From contig NC_089589.1 of NCBI RefSeq assembly GCF_019320115.1, positions 25,191,685 through 25,255,684 of the forward strand: a DNA stretch of 64,000 nt, read 5' to 3'. Positions 11,160-21,400 of this stretch are shown piece by piece. Each line of letters starts with the position of its first letter. The stretch's first letter is position 1. Source of the DNA: Miscanthus floridulus (lineage: Eukaryota > Streptophyta > Magnoliopsida > Poales > Poaceae). The notes beneath the pieces were generated by a model. It was not told the DNA's origin, ran no database searches, and saw only the letters and a list, made by a program, of their open reading frames with translations. The position numbers and the translations under genes were made by a program.

Positions 11160-12280
11160 AAATTAGTTTTGTTTTCAAAATATATAGTACTTGGCCTTGT
11201 GCAAGTCACTAAATCAAAATTTCAGGCAAAAAACATAGCAAAAAAAATAATCCCTAGAGACCCCACTGGCCAGCCACACGCGCCTGCCGTCGCTAGTCAC
11301 AAGTCACACGATTATTCACGTGAAAAACGCGCGGTGCACGGCTGCCGGCTCTCGAACCCGCAACCTGTGTTTTTGTGTCTTCATCTCCTAACCACTCCGC
11401 CCATACATCACTTATGTCTAGATGGGATATTCGTCCTCCTCCTTTTATCTTCATCCGGTTTTCAATTAGTATTTGGGACTCCAAAAAAATTCAAACGAAA
11501 AAGTTGTCAACTACAAAGTTTTATAACTTTTCGAGATCTACAACTTTGGTTTTGGTAGTTTCTCCATCTGAGGTCGTTTGAAACTTTTGAATTTCAAATG
11601 CGAGAAATTCAAATATACTTTTCCAAACATAGATAAATTCTAATGAAAAAGTTGTCAACTACAAAGTTTCATAACTTTTTGAGATCTACAACTTTTGTTT
11701 TGGTCATTTCTCCATCCAAGATCATTTCAAAAAATTGAATTTCAAATGTGAGGAAATTCAAACATAACTTTTCTTGCAAAGATAGTTTGAAGTAAAAAAG
11801 TTGTCAACTATAAAGTTTCGAGATCTACTCCTTTCAATTTGGTCGTTTCTCAATCCGAGGTCGTTTAAAAATTTTGAACTTCAAATGTGAGAAATTCAAA
11901 CGTAATTTTCCATGCATAGATGATTTCAAACGAAAAAGTTGTCAACTACAAAGTTGCATAACCTTTTGAGATCTTCAACTTTTGTTTTGGTTGTTTCTTC
12001 ATTCAAGATCGTTTGAAAAATTCGAATTTACTATGCACCTCCTATTTTTGGAGGCCGCTAGAAATCGATTTTTAGAGGCAGCAGGAAATAGAGTCGCCTC
12101 TAGAAATTGATTTTTAGAGGCGGTTGGAAATAGAGCCGCCTCTAAAATAGAGGCATTTGTAGAGGCACTATGCATTTCTAGAGGTGGCTTGTTGTGGAGG
12201 CCACTATAGAGGCGGCTCAATTTCCAGCCACCTCTACAGTAAAAGGCCTCCCGTTGCTACAAATAGAATATGTAGTAGTG
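11160..12280. mobile_element. CACTA-related non-autonomous element fragment
   Basis: The right end reads AATATGTAGTAGTG, the complement of a CACTACTACATATT terminus, and is preceded by paired subterminal repeats (GAGGCGGCT / AGCCGCCTC, 12030-12240). Inside are four copies, spaced about 140-150 bases, of a module with AAGTTGTCAACTACAAAGTT (11501, 11649, 11798, 11937). A tRNA-like segment sits at 11347-11404. The left terminus is not recognisable, so the start is approximate. No coding capacity. Confidence 0.65.
11347..11404 (-). other. tRNA-like A/B-box segment in CACTA fragment
   Basis: On the minus strand TGGGCGGAGTGG (A-box-like, starting at 11404) is followed 46 bases later by GGTTCGAG (B-box-like, at 11358). 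The acceptor stem does not look paired, so this is a tRNA-derived or pol III promoter-like piece, not a working tRNA gene. Confidence 0.55.
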
Positions 12281-12284
12281 TTTA

Positions 12285-12747
12285 GCAGAGAAGTCTGGGC
12301 AACCAAGCTAAGGAAGTTGCATCTGGATGTTGTCGTCGCTGTGCAAGAGGAGAGAGTTCTGCATTGGTGGCTACGCTATAGGAAGATGGACCCAAAGCAA
12401 GTGTGCTGAGGGTTTGATTCACTCTTCTTCCTAGTTGGTTGGATGATCTCGAAGGAAAGGAACTTTCTGTAACTCATCAACCTCAGCAGCTCAGTTAACT
12501 CTCAATAAGTGTACGAGGCCAATTTGTGGTGTCTGGCGGGGTTCAGGCATCTGCGGTCGCTGCTGATGCTCCTCTGATGACTTGGCTATGTCTGTAGGTT
12601 GCAATAGTCTTGTTTGTAAGTACAACCGCGTGATGTCTGGGTGTTTGTGGCTCGGTAATCTTGGGATTACCGTGCAATCTTTGTAAGTTTAAAGCTCTGC
12701 TTCTGCTTAATGAAAAACGTGTCAAGGCACCGTCACGAAAAAATAGT
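12285..12747 (+). mobile_element. L1-type LINE 3' end with poly(A)
   Basis: The + frame contains GFDSLFFLVGWMISKERNF, matching the C-terminal G-F-D-S-L-x-x-L-V-x-W-x-x-W-K-E-R-N motif of plant L1 ORF2. A 3' untranslated stretch ends in TTAATGAAAAACGTGTC and a short A-run at 12738-12744. It begins directly after the CACTA terminus, so it is 5'-truncated. A target duplication was not found. Confidence 0.6.
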
Positions 12748-12962
12748 CATCAATTTGCTACAACAAAGCCCAGAATCAAAGTCAGCGTGTCTCCCTGAAA
12801 AGTACCCGCACAAAAGTTTTTGTTTGTCCATTGTTAAATACAAAATACAAAATCATTCCTACTAACCAAATTGCTCAGCAAACTGCTTACTCATCTAGTA
12901 AAAGAAAGAAGGCGATGCTCCTCCCTCTACAATGATAAGGTGATGTTTAAAAATCTGTTTCA

Positions 12963-14164
12963 ATCAAATTATGTATCTACTGTAGTGGATGTCATTCAGA
13001 GAAAAGACATGTCGACATAATGTAGCCACATGCCATGTGCCAAACGTAATTGACCATTTAGATTTCGAGGCTGTGATCCTGCACTACTAGATTTTTTGTC
13101 TTCGCGTATGATGTCAGGTATCCGTACATTTGTTTCCGTGCAAACACATGAAAACGGTTCTGTTGCCATCATAGTTTACCTAATCTATCTATAGAGAACA
13201 ACAAAACGGCCGGGTACTTGTTTTGAGAGGGGGCATCTTTCGGTTTGTGCGTACTGCCGTACATCATGTAGTTGGTATAAGTAGTTGATAAGATCGATTA
13301 TATGTGAAAGCATCTAGTGGTTGCTGAGAAGATGAGCAGATCGAGCTAGCTATAGTATGTTATACCAGTAAAGATGTGTCCGGGCGTGGCTGCAAACAAT
13401 ATTATGTGTCATGTGCCAACAATTATAATATATATTGGGCATCGGACTTTAACACTAAGTGCCAAATAAAGTTGACTGCAAACTTCTTGAGCATTTAATT
13501 GAATATGTTGAATTAACTAGTTGAAGCAGCTGAATGAATAAATAAAAAGCGGAATCGAATTCAAGTAGTTTCTAGTAAAAAAAGGAATTGAATATATTTT
13601 GAATTATCAAGAAATACAGTGATACACTTTATTTCATGAGCGGATCCCATATTTAACAGTGAAAGCCATTTATTCTATCAAAAAATGCTACTACATAGGA
13701 TTGAATAGATACAAGGCCCCTCAAAGCTCGGCGTCCATGGCAGTTAGCAGAGGGGTGGTTGAATGACTGACAATTCTAGGGGTCAGGATTCACAGTGAAA
13801 ATCAAGGTATGGTGAGTGCCATACCGCGCCCTCAGCCCGGGGCTTCAAGTGTGTCCCCACAAAACCACAAGTCCTAGTCCTATCAACGTGGCAAGAAGAA
13901 AAGGGTTACAAGAAAGAAGAGAAAATGATGATTCCCATTGAGGTCTTTATCATGTACATGCTGCTCAACCATAGGAACAAACAATACGTCCTGAAGAATG
14001 TAAAAAATGGGAAGGTTGTTGCCCACAAGGCTGAGTGAAAGCAATAGATATGGAAACAACCCATTTTGGTGTCCAAGGATATCATCGCCACTAAGGATGA
14101 GCCTTAAAAACTGTGTTCCAACGGAATATATACGAAGCCCATGGCACGTATTCAGGGTATTTAT
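12963..14164. repeat. Upstream segmental duplication, copy 1
   Basis: The segment starting AATTATGTATCTRCTGTAGTGG is repeated at 16021-16823. Copy 1 has about 380 extra bases (roughly 13572-13956), which are missing from copy 2 at a short AAGTA/ATGTA match. The copies share both flanks of that gap, including ATGCTGCTCAACCATAGGAA. No gene is recognisable in either copy. Confidence 0.85.
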
Positions 14165-14340
14165 TGGAGGCCGCCGTCATCCTCGTCCCCGTCCAGGTCC
14201 CTTCCACGCCGTGCGCCGCAGCCATCTTCCACGCGCTGCAGTCCTCCTCATCCCCGTCTAGGACCCTACCCCACCGTGCGGTGCCGCTGTCATCCTTGTC
14301 CCCGTCCAGGAACTTGTCCTCGTCCGCCGTCATTTGCATA
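14165..14340 (+). other. GC-rich block of unknown origin
   Basis: An abrupt GC-rich island in AT-rich surroundings, with three imperfect repeats of CCTCGTCCCCGTCCAGG-like sequence. Several overlapping short frames are open because of composition. No protein family is recognised. Confidence 0.35.
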
Positions 14341-14394
14341 GTTTAGAAAATAGAAAATATAAAGTTGTAGGCAATATATGTAGAAAAAATAGAA

Positions 14395-14680
14395 CAATTT
14401 TGATATATGGATTTAGTGATATGAGTTTTTATATATTGACTTTAGTGATACATTTGTATAGAAAATATATATTTTGATATATCGACTTTAGTTATATATT
14501 TTGATATATGAATTTTGTTATATGAAAAAAGATTGACTTTAGTAATATGAATTTTGATATATTGTCTTTAGTGATATGAATTTTGGTATATGAAAAATAT
14601 TGACTTTAGTGATATGAATTTTGATATTTTGTATATATATCAATTTTGATATATTGGCTTTAGTGAGAAGAGATGATCGG
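14395..14680. repeat. AT-rich tandem repeat
   Basis: Imperfect units of about 35-50 bases contain TTTTGATATATTGACTTTAGTGATATGAA, repeated at least six times. Confidence 0.75.
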
Positions 14681-14892
14681 ACGTCTCCCTTCGCTGGATA
14701 TATCAGGTTGGGGCTATTGTCATAATCGAGGATTCGATCCAATATTGCCGAATGTAGCGTGCAATCATCCCAGCATAGTAAGCAACAATATAGTTTTTTA
14801 GTAAATTAATATGTTTTAAATACGCTTGTACATATATATATTTTCTGATATGTATATATGTGATTCTTAAATGTACCGTAGATAATTGAGCT

Positions 14893-15645
14893 GATCTATT
14901 GGTTTGAAGAGACACTCTCAAATTTCAGGGCTGATGACCTGAATGTTGAGAGCTTCGATGTAGAAAATGGATGATTCATCCAATGTTGAATTGACTTTTC
15001 CATCACCGCTAGGAGGGGTAGAGGTGTGGTACAAATTTTAGAGACGGGAATGAAGGCATCCCACAAGACTAGTGCAGAAAAATATGCTGTCATGGCATGT
15101 TTAATAACACTTGCGAATATTGGGTACACTCTTCCTACATTATCCACCATGAAGGTACAAGCCATAGATGCGGCCTCCTTTCATGATGTTTTGGGCTTTT
15201 GTGCACATATTGCTCGAAACAACCGAAATGATGTGGTAACTCGAAGTGGATCGCATAGCTTATATTTATTATTATGTCTACAGGTTTGGTTCTCATATCC
15301 ATTTTTTGTCAACACTTACAGGTTGAAGACTATGACTTAACCTATGCAGGCTGCAGCTGCGAAGCCATTCTAAACCAGATAATGCATCATTTGGGTTATA
15401 ATTGGTATGCCGCTGAAAGACCAACACTCACTACACAAGGATTTCAGAACAAGTTGCCTGTGACTAAAAGAGATTCTTACGCAACCACTTCTCGTCCACC
15501 GCTAATCGTTGTTAGTAGACCCTATGCTCGTACTTGTGAAGCAAGGTAGAATGCACTACTTAATGCGTTGCTCTACATCGAAGATATTTTAGCATACTAC
15601 ATCGGTGACCTACACTTCGCCGAGTTCATAGTACGAAGTAGTTAA
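14893..15645 (+). pseudogene. Unknown plant gene fragment, broken
   Basis: Protein-like + strand sequence includes TSAEKYAVMACLITLANIGY, SFHDVLGFCAHIARNNRNDVV, then VEDYDLTYAGCSCEAILNQI, YNWYAAERPTLTTQGFQNKL and TKRDSYATTSRPPLIVVSRP. A TAG at 15547-15549 interrupts the frame, which then continues NALLNALLYIEDILAYYIGDLHFAEF to TAA at 15643-15645. The two halves meet across 15284-15321, a GT-AG bounded gap of only 38 bases, shorter than a normal plant intron. Composition and well-behaved residues suggest a formerly real protein. I do not recognise the family. It lies between the two copies of the upstream duplication. Confidence 0.5.
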
Positions 15646-16020
15646 GCTTGGTGATCTACTTATGTTTGCATGAACTTTGGTGTGTACTAGTACTTGAACA
15701 TCTAGTTTGTATTAACTTGGTTTAAACTATTAGGGTTTGTATTAACTTGATGATTGGGAATGATCTCATTGTAACATATAAGCTCTTATTAATTAGTTTC
15801 ATTCTTATTTTGAAATATATGTATAGTTTATGGATGTACAATAGTAGCATATAATACGTATACTAAATACTATTTGAAATGAAAACAAATTGAATAGAAA
15901 AGGAACCATAAAAGAAAAAAGAAAAGAAAAGGAAAAGAGACCTTTAGTGTGGTTGGTGATACCAACACTACAAGGAACATGTTAATCCATGATGAAAAAT
16001 TTTCATCACGGATCACCAAA
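15646..16020. other. AT-rich spacer ending in a CACTA-like terminus
   Basis: No gene. At 15969 begins CACTACAAGGAACATG, followed by the palindrome GATGAAAAATTTTCATC, a layout like one end of a CACTA-type element. No matching opposite end was found, and the second copy of the upstream duplication starts right after it. Confidence 0.4.
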
Positions 16021-16823
16021 AAATTATGTATCTGCTGTAGTGGATGTCATTCAGAGAAAAGACATGTCAACATAATGTAGCCACATGCCATGTGCCAAAC
16101 GTAATTGACCATTTAGATTTCGAGGCTCTGATCCTGCACTACTAGATTTTTTGTCTTCGCGTTTGAAGTCAGGTATCCGTACATATGTTTCCGTGCAAAC
16201 ACATGAAAACAGTTCTGTTGCCATCATAGTTTACATAATCTATAGAGAATAAAAACGAGCATCTTTTGGTTTGTGCGTACTGCCGTACATCATGTGGTTG
16301 GTATAAGTAGTTGATAAGATCGATTATTATGTGAAAGCATCTAGTAGTACGGTTGCACAGAAGATAAGCAGATCGAGCTAACTATAGTATATGTTATTAT
16401 ACCAGTAAAGATGTGTCCTGGAGTGGCTGTAAGCAGTATTATGTGTCATGTGCCAGCGATTATAATATAGGGCCGGCATCGGACTTTAACACTAAGTGCC
16501 AAATCAAGTTGACGGCAGACTTCTTGAGCATTTAATTGAATACTCCAATGTTGAATTAACTAGTTGAACCAGCTGAATGAATAAATAAAAAGCGGAATTG
16601 AATTCAAGTACATGCTGCTCAACCATAGGAACAAACAATACGCCCCGACGAACGTAAAAGATGGGAAGGTGGTTGCCCATAAGGTTTGAGTTTAAAGCAA
16701 TAGATATGGAAACAACCCATTTTGGTGTCTGAGGATATCATTACCACTAAGGATAAGCCTTAAAATTAAAAGTTTGTGTTCCAGCGGAATATATATGAAG
16801 CCCATGCCACAGATTCAGGGGAT
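16021..16823. repeat. Upstream segmental duplication, copy 2
   Basis: Matches 12963-14164 at about 3.06 kb offset, with scattered substitutions and without copy 1's central 380 bases. It ends near GCCCATGCCACAGATTCAGG, whose counterpart in copy 1 is GCCCATGGCACGTATTCAGG. Confidence 0.85.
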
Positions 16824-17788
16824 TTAGGGCGTCAAGATATAGGGGCAAGATAAAAGCCCTATTCAGGTCACTGAGATTTTGTTACACATCCATGACATGT
16901 CATTTCTTCCACTTTATAAATAAAGATTTAACAATACAATCTAATTTAGCAACAAAAGAAAATAAACCAGTGTACCTAGGCGTCATATGATGGGATGATG
17001 GTCAATTGTAAAGCGCGGCATGAATTATAAGCCTCCTGCATATTACAGTGATTTATTTAAAACAGGCCATTGGTCCCATTTTCTTTCCCAATCTCTGAAC
17101 ATGTTGTTTGCATCTAAAATTGGCCTAGCCAATTTTCCACATGCAAATTTGTCAAACTACAAATTGCACTTCACCATTACGTTCATGTCATCGGGACGAT
17201 CGAAATGCACACATAAAACACTGAAATTAAAGTTCCGATGAGAGAATTACGGTTTTGGGAAGATCCATGCCTACCGGAAACAGGTTATGCTAGTTTTGGT
17301 CACTGGAAATCGAGTTGGATTAAAGTTGTATTCTGACATAGTTTTTATAAGAGTTTCATCTCCCAACAAGATAAGTCCATCGACCTTATAAATATAAAGG
17401 GCCATGACCAATTGCCGGTATGTAATCACATCGCATGTAACAATACAAATCTACCTTTTTTTTATCTTTTCTACCTTACAATTTCAAACCATCTGCTATG
17501 CTTCTCTCGTATCCATGATATATATGAGATGACAACCTAGTTGGTCTGCTGAGCCTAGGACACACCCTGCTAGGTGCGCCGCTCCTGTGTGGTCCCATCC
17601 TGGAGGTGTTTTTAGGTTTCCGTGGCGAGTCTTTCGAAACCGGCTAAGTTGATCCACGAGCGAGCTACCTCTTTAGATGTAGGACTAGATTTGCATCACG
17701 TATGCCGAGTCGGGCTCTTGCAAAACTTCCTCTTCTCTTTTCTTGTTGTCCCTATATCCTCAATGTAAGCAAATGTGTGACGTGTGTG
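16824..17788. other. Upstream sequence of the MADS gene, nothing recognised
   Basis: Mixed-composition sequence without a supported gene, transposon end or repeat. The short open frame at 17020-17241 has no family signature. Confidence 0.4.

Positions 17789-17867
<79 letters not shown>
17789..17867. repeat. (TC)n(TA)n microsatellite
   Basis: About ten TC units run directly into about thirty TA units, roughly 440 bases upstream of the MADS start codon. A highly mutable tract. Confidence 0.95.
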
Positions 17868-17869
<2 letters not shown>

Positions 17870-18041
17870 ATATTGTACGACAGCTAAAACAAATTTTGGA
17901 GAAGGCAACATCCATCAATTAAGCAACTAGTGGAGCAGTTACCTAGCTAATCTTCATACCCCTTTTTTTTTAAAAAAAAAAGATATGTCAAACTTTTCAA
18001 GTTCGAGGAGCATGTGCACGCAGCAGTAGTGCAGTGCTCTG

Positions 18042-18305
18042 CACGTGTCGGTCACCAATGGGAAGGAAGGAGAGGAGACCAAAGACAGAGCAGATCGATA
18101 CCGCGTACCAGCTTTAAAAAGCTCGCAGGTACGTAGTCCTAATTTCCAAACCTACTAGAGTAAGGTGAAGATACCAATAAGGCAATAACAAGCCATTTCT
18201 CTCTCCCTCTCCACCTCTATTCTTCTTCTTCTTCCCCTTCTTCTCTCTCTACTAGCTAGTTAGTCTCCAGATCCAGCTGCTTCCTGATCGATCGGACTAG
18301 CCATC
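18042..18305 (+). promoter_or_regulatory. MADS gene proximal promoter and CT-rich 5' leader
   Basis: A CACGTG G-box at 18042-18047 overlaps ACGTGTC, an ABA-response-like element. TTTAAAAA at 18113-18120 is a weak TATA candidate 186 bases before the ATG. The stretch 18198-18250 is CT-rich (CTCTCTCCCTCTCC, TTCTTCTTCTTC), as in many grass leaders. The transcription start is not determined. The ATG at 18306 is chosen because it starts the MADS domain at its canonical first residue. Confidence 0.45.
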
Positions 18306-18487
18306 ATGGTTAGGGGAAAGACAGTTATCAAGCCAATAGAGGACAAGACGAGACAGCAGGTGACCTTCTCTAAGCGGAGGAGTGGGCTGTTCAAGAAGGC
18401 TAGGGAGCTGGCCGTCCTCTGCGATGCGCAGGTCGGCGTGCTCGTCTTCTCTAGCGCAGGTCGCCTCTACGACTACTCCAGCACCAG
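18306..18487 (+). CDS. MADS gene exon 1 (MADS domain)
   Basis: Encodes the whole MADS domain from [13 protein letters not shown] to YDYSST. It ends on the second base of a codon at AG/GTAATA (donor 18488). The CT-rich leader lies directly upstream. Confidence 0.92.
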
Positions 18488-21400
18488 GTAATATTTGATT
18501 ATTCTTGTTCCAATCTGATAAACTGTTCAATTCTCGTATGTATTTCGGACAACACACATGTACTCTCTCCATCATAAAACAATAATGCCTAGCTCGCTTT
18601 TTAAGGAGTTAAATTTTAATTAACTAGATTTTTAAAAATAATAATATCAACATTTATATCACCAAATTAAATATTTTTATTATAAAATAGATATTCCCCT
18701 ACTAACCTAATGATATTTATTACACATCATAAAAATTAGTTTTTTTTTTCTGTATATATATAGTCGCGGAAATGCGTATGTTGCGTTGGATTTGCGGTCA
18801 TACAAGAAGGGATCGAGTTCGGAACGATGATATACGTGAGAGATTAGGGGTAGTACCAATTGAAGAAAAGCTTGTCCAACACCGGTTGAGATGGTTTGGA
18901 CATGTGCAACGGAGACCTCCAGATGCACCGGTGCGTAGTGGAATCCTAAGTCAGGATAGTAACGTGAAGAGAGGCAGAGGAAGACCAAAGTTGACTTGGG
19001 TAGAGGCAATAAAAGGAGACTTGAAAGGATGGAATATACCCAAAGACTTAGCCTTAGATAGGAGTGCTTGGAAGACAGCTATTCACGTGCCTGAACCTTG
19101 ATTGCTTCTGTTGGGTTTCAACTCTAGCCTACCCCAACTTGTTTGGGACTTAAAGGCTTTGTTGTTGTTGTTGTTGTATATATATTTGATCAAGCATAAA
19201 ACAAATAGCCGCGTGCAATGCAGATTTTTGTCGTAGATGCATGCAACACTAGCTAACTAATGCATGGGCAAATTATAACCTGACAACGTTTACTAGTAAG
19301 TTGAATCAGTAACAACGTAGTTTCTCCTATCTTAATAAGTGATATGATTCAGCCAGCTGAAACACTTAGCATATGTATGAACGTATATATATCAGAAATA
19401 TTTGGAATATCGAATGAACTACAAGCTTTTATTGATAGGAAAACTGCTTAATCTTGTACTTGAATAATGTCTGCAATATGATTGCATGGATCTATATATC
19501 AGCCCTGTTAGGTAGAGCTCCACCAGCTCTAGATTAACCAAAATCAGATCTGGGTCCAACTTTTGTAGCCAAACGTTTTTGGATCCAGCAGCTCCACCGT
19601 GGATCTGCTTCATCAAAATGATGGTTCAGCCCCCCACATTCACCAAATTGATGGAGCAGCTCAAGGGGTGCTCTACCAAATCCAAGTTTGATGGAGTTGG
19701 AAAAAATTACCCACCATGCCACTCGTTACACAGAAAAAATGGTTCGATTCATTTTTTTTCTCGTCGCTTGTTCCTCCTGAGCTCCGTCACAAAGACCCTG
19801 CTGAGCCTCCACGCCGGCCGTACCGCACCCCGCCGCCCAGCCGTCCCGCGCACTCCCCCGGCGAGGCCGCGCCACCACACTCGCAAGCCCGTCGGTCAGG
19901 GCCGCACCCTCGTTGGCCGTGGCCGAGGCTGCCGTGGTCGCGCTGGCCGGGGCCGGGGCCGCCGTGCCCGCTCCTGCCGTGGCTGCATCCAGCGAGGCCG
20001 CGACTCCGGCTCTTCCCTGCGCAAACGTTTGCCGGAGGAAGAAGAAGGCTGTGATTTTTTTTTGTATTTTGCACCCAGACGCATGGGCCCAGGTGGAAGT
20101 GAGATAGAGAGGGAGCTGGAGCTGTACCAAACACTTCGGTGAATCCTAGATCCACGGTGAGGTGAATCTCAGATTTAGATTCACTTTTTGCACCGGTGGA
20201 GCTCTACCAAACAGGCCCATATTCTGGAACAAAGATGGTCGAGGATAAAATCATATATATAATTCTTTAATACTCTCTGATTAGAAAATGGATTTTATTT
20301 CAAATAAAACAATATGCCACTTCTAGGGATATAATCTCTTCCTTTCTCTCCATTTACCATTGCAGTTGACAAGTTCTTATTTTATGTTGGATCTCTCATA
20401 TTCAATTATCTGTTCAGATAGCAACTCTAGCAAAGGCCCTCAAATCAAGGCCCCTACTTAAGATTTGAGAACTAAATAAAAGACTGAAATTATAGAGAAA
20501 ACAAAACTATATATAATTCATTAAAACTATCTACATGTCTCAAAACCAAGCCATAGCCATTAGACAAAGTAATCACTTTACTGTTGCCAATAGAAAGTCC
20601 ACTTCTTCTTTTTTATCAACTCGTCACTCTGTTTGTAATATCAAACATCGTCTCATTAGCTTAAAGTCAGTATTTGAGGTAATTAAGGTTAAATTAGAAG
20701 AATGACAAGTATATCATAATGCGGACTTTAGTTTTAGAAACTTGCAGTTATGGTAGAAACTTACATAAATTCGTAACATTACAACAAATTTACTCGTTCT
20801 AATGTGAACTTCCTTTTATTTTTGAGCTAACAATAGTTTATTTGATAAAATGACATGGTTGCTCGTTGTGTTTGACCAGCACAAGATCTATTGTCGAAAG
20901 ATACCAGGATACAAAAGAGGGCAGTCAACTCATGAGCGCGAGCACTGAAACTAAGGTCTTGTGCAATACTATCAATATTAATTTTTAAGTGATTCTCATC
21001 ATTAGGGTTCATATTGACACATTACTTTTATGTTAGTATATAATAGTGGGCAGAATTTTCCGTAACTTCTTTCAGTCCACATTATGCATGTGGTTCTTTT
21101 CACCAATCGGTTAGTTAAGCCACATGCTTAATAATTGATCTTAAACAGCTTCTATGTTTCGGAGTCCAGAAGGCTCAGAATTGCAAAAATCATGTTCGCT
21201 GCAGCTACTGCTGCACTTATTTCGGCTGTTCCTACAGTAACTCGTGAGAAGAAGTTCCTGCAGCTGCAGCCGCACATAAGCTGAAGGCAGCACAACCAAG
21301 CAGGCTAGGTAGTCAGAGCAATCACATATATATGTGGCAACTAAGTCAACCTTTTTTCACTGTAGACTTTTACATTATTATTGTTATCCTTAAATAATAT

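Noticed and set aside
15284..15321. Real intron of the unknown gene
   Set aside because: GT-AG bounded but only 38 bases, below the usual plant minimum, and the gene is broken anyway.
17696..17911. Open frames with Ile-Tyr repeats
   Set aside because: Pure translation of the TA microsatellite.
19579..20155. 187-, 134- and 122-codon open frames
   Set aside because: Overlapping in five frames within a GC-rich core of a TIR element; no recognisable domain. Retained only as a possible gene capture.
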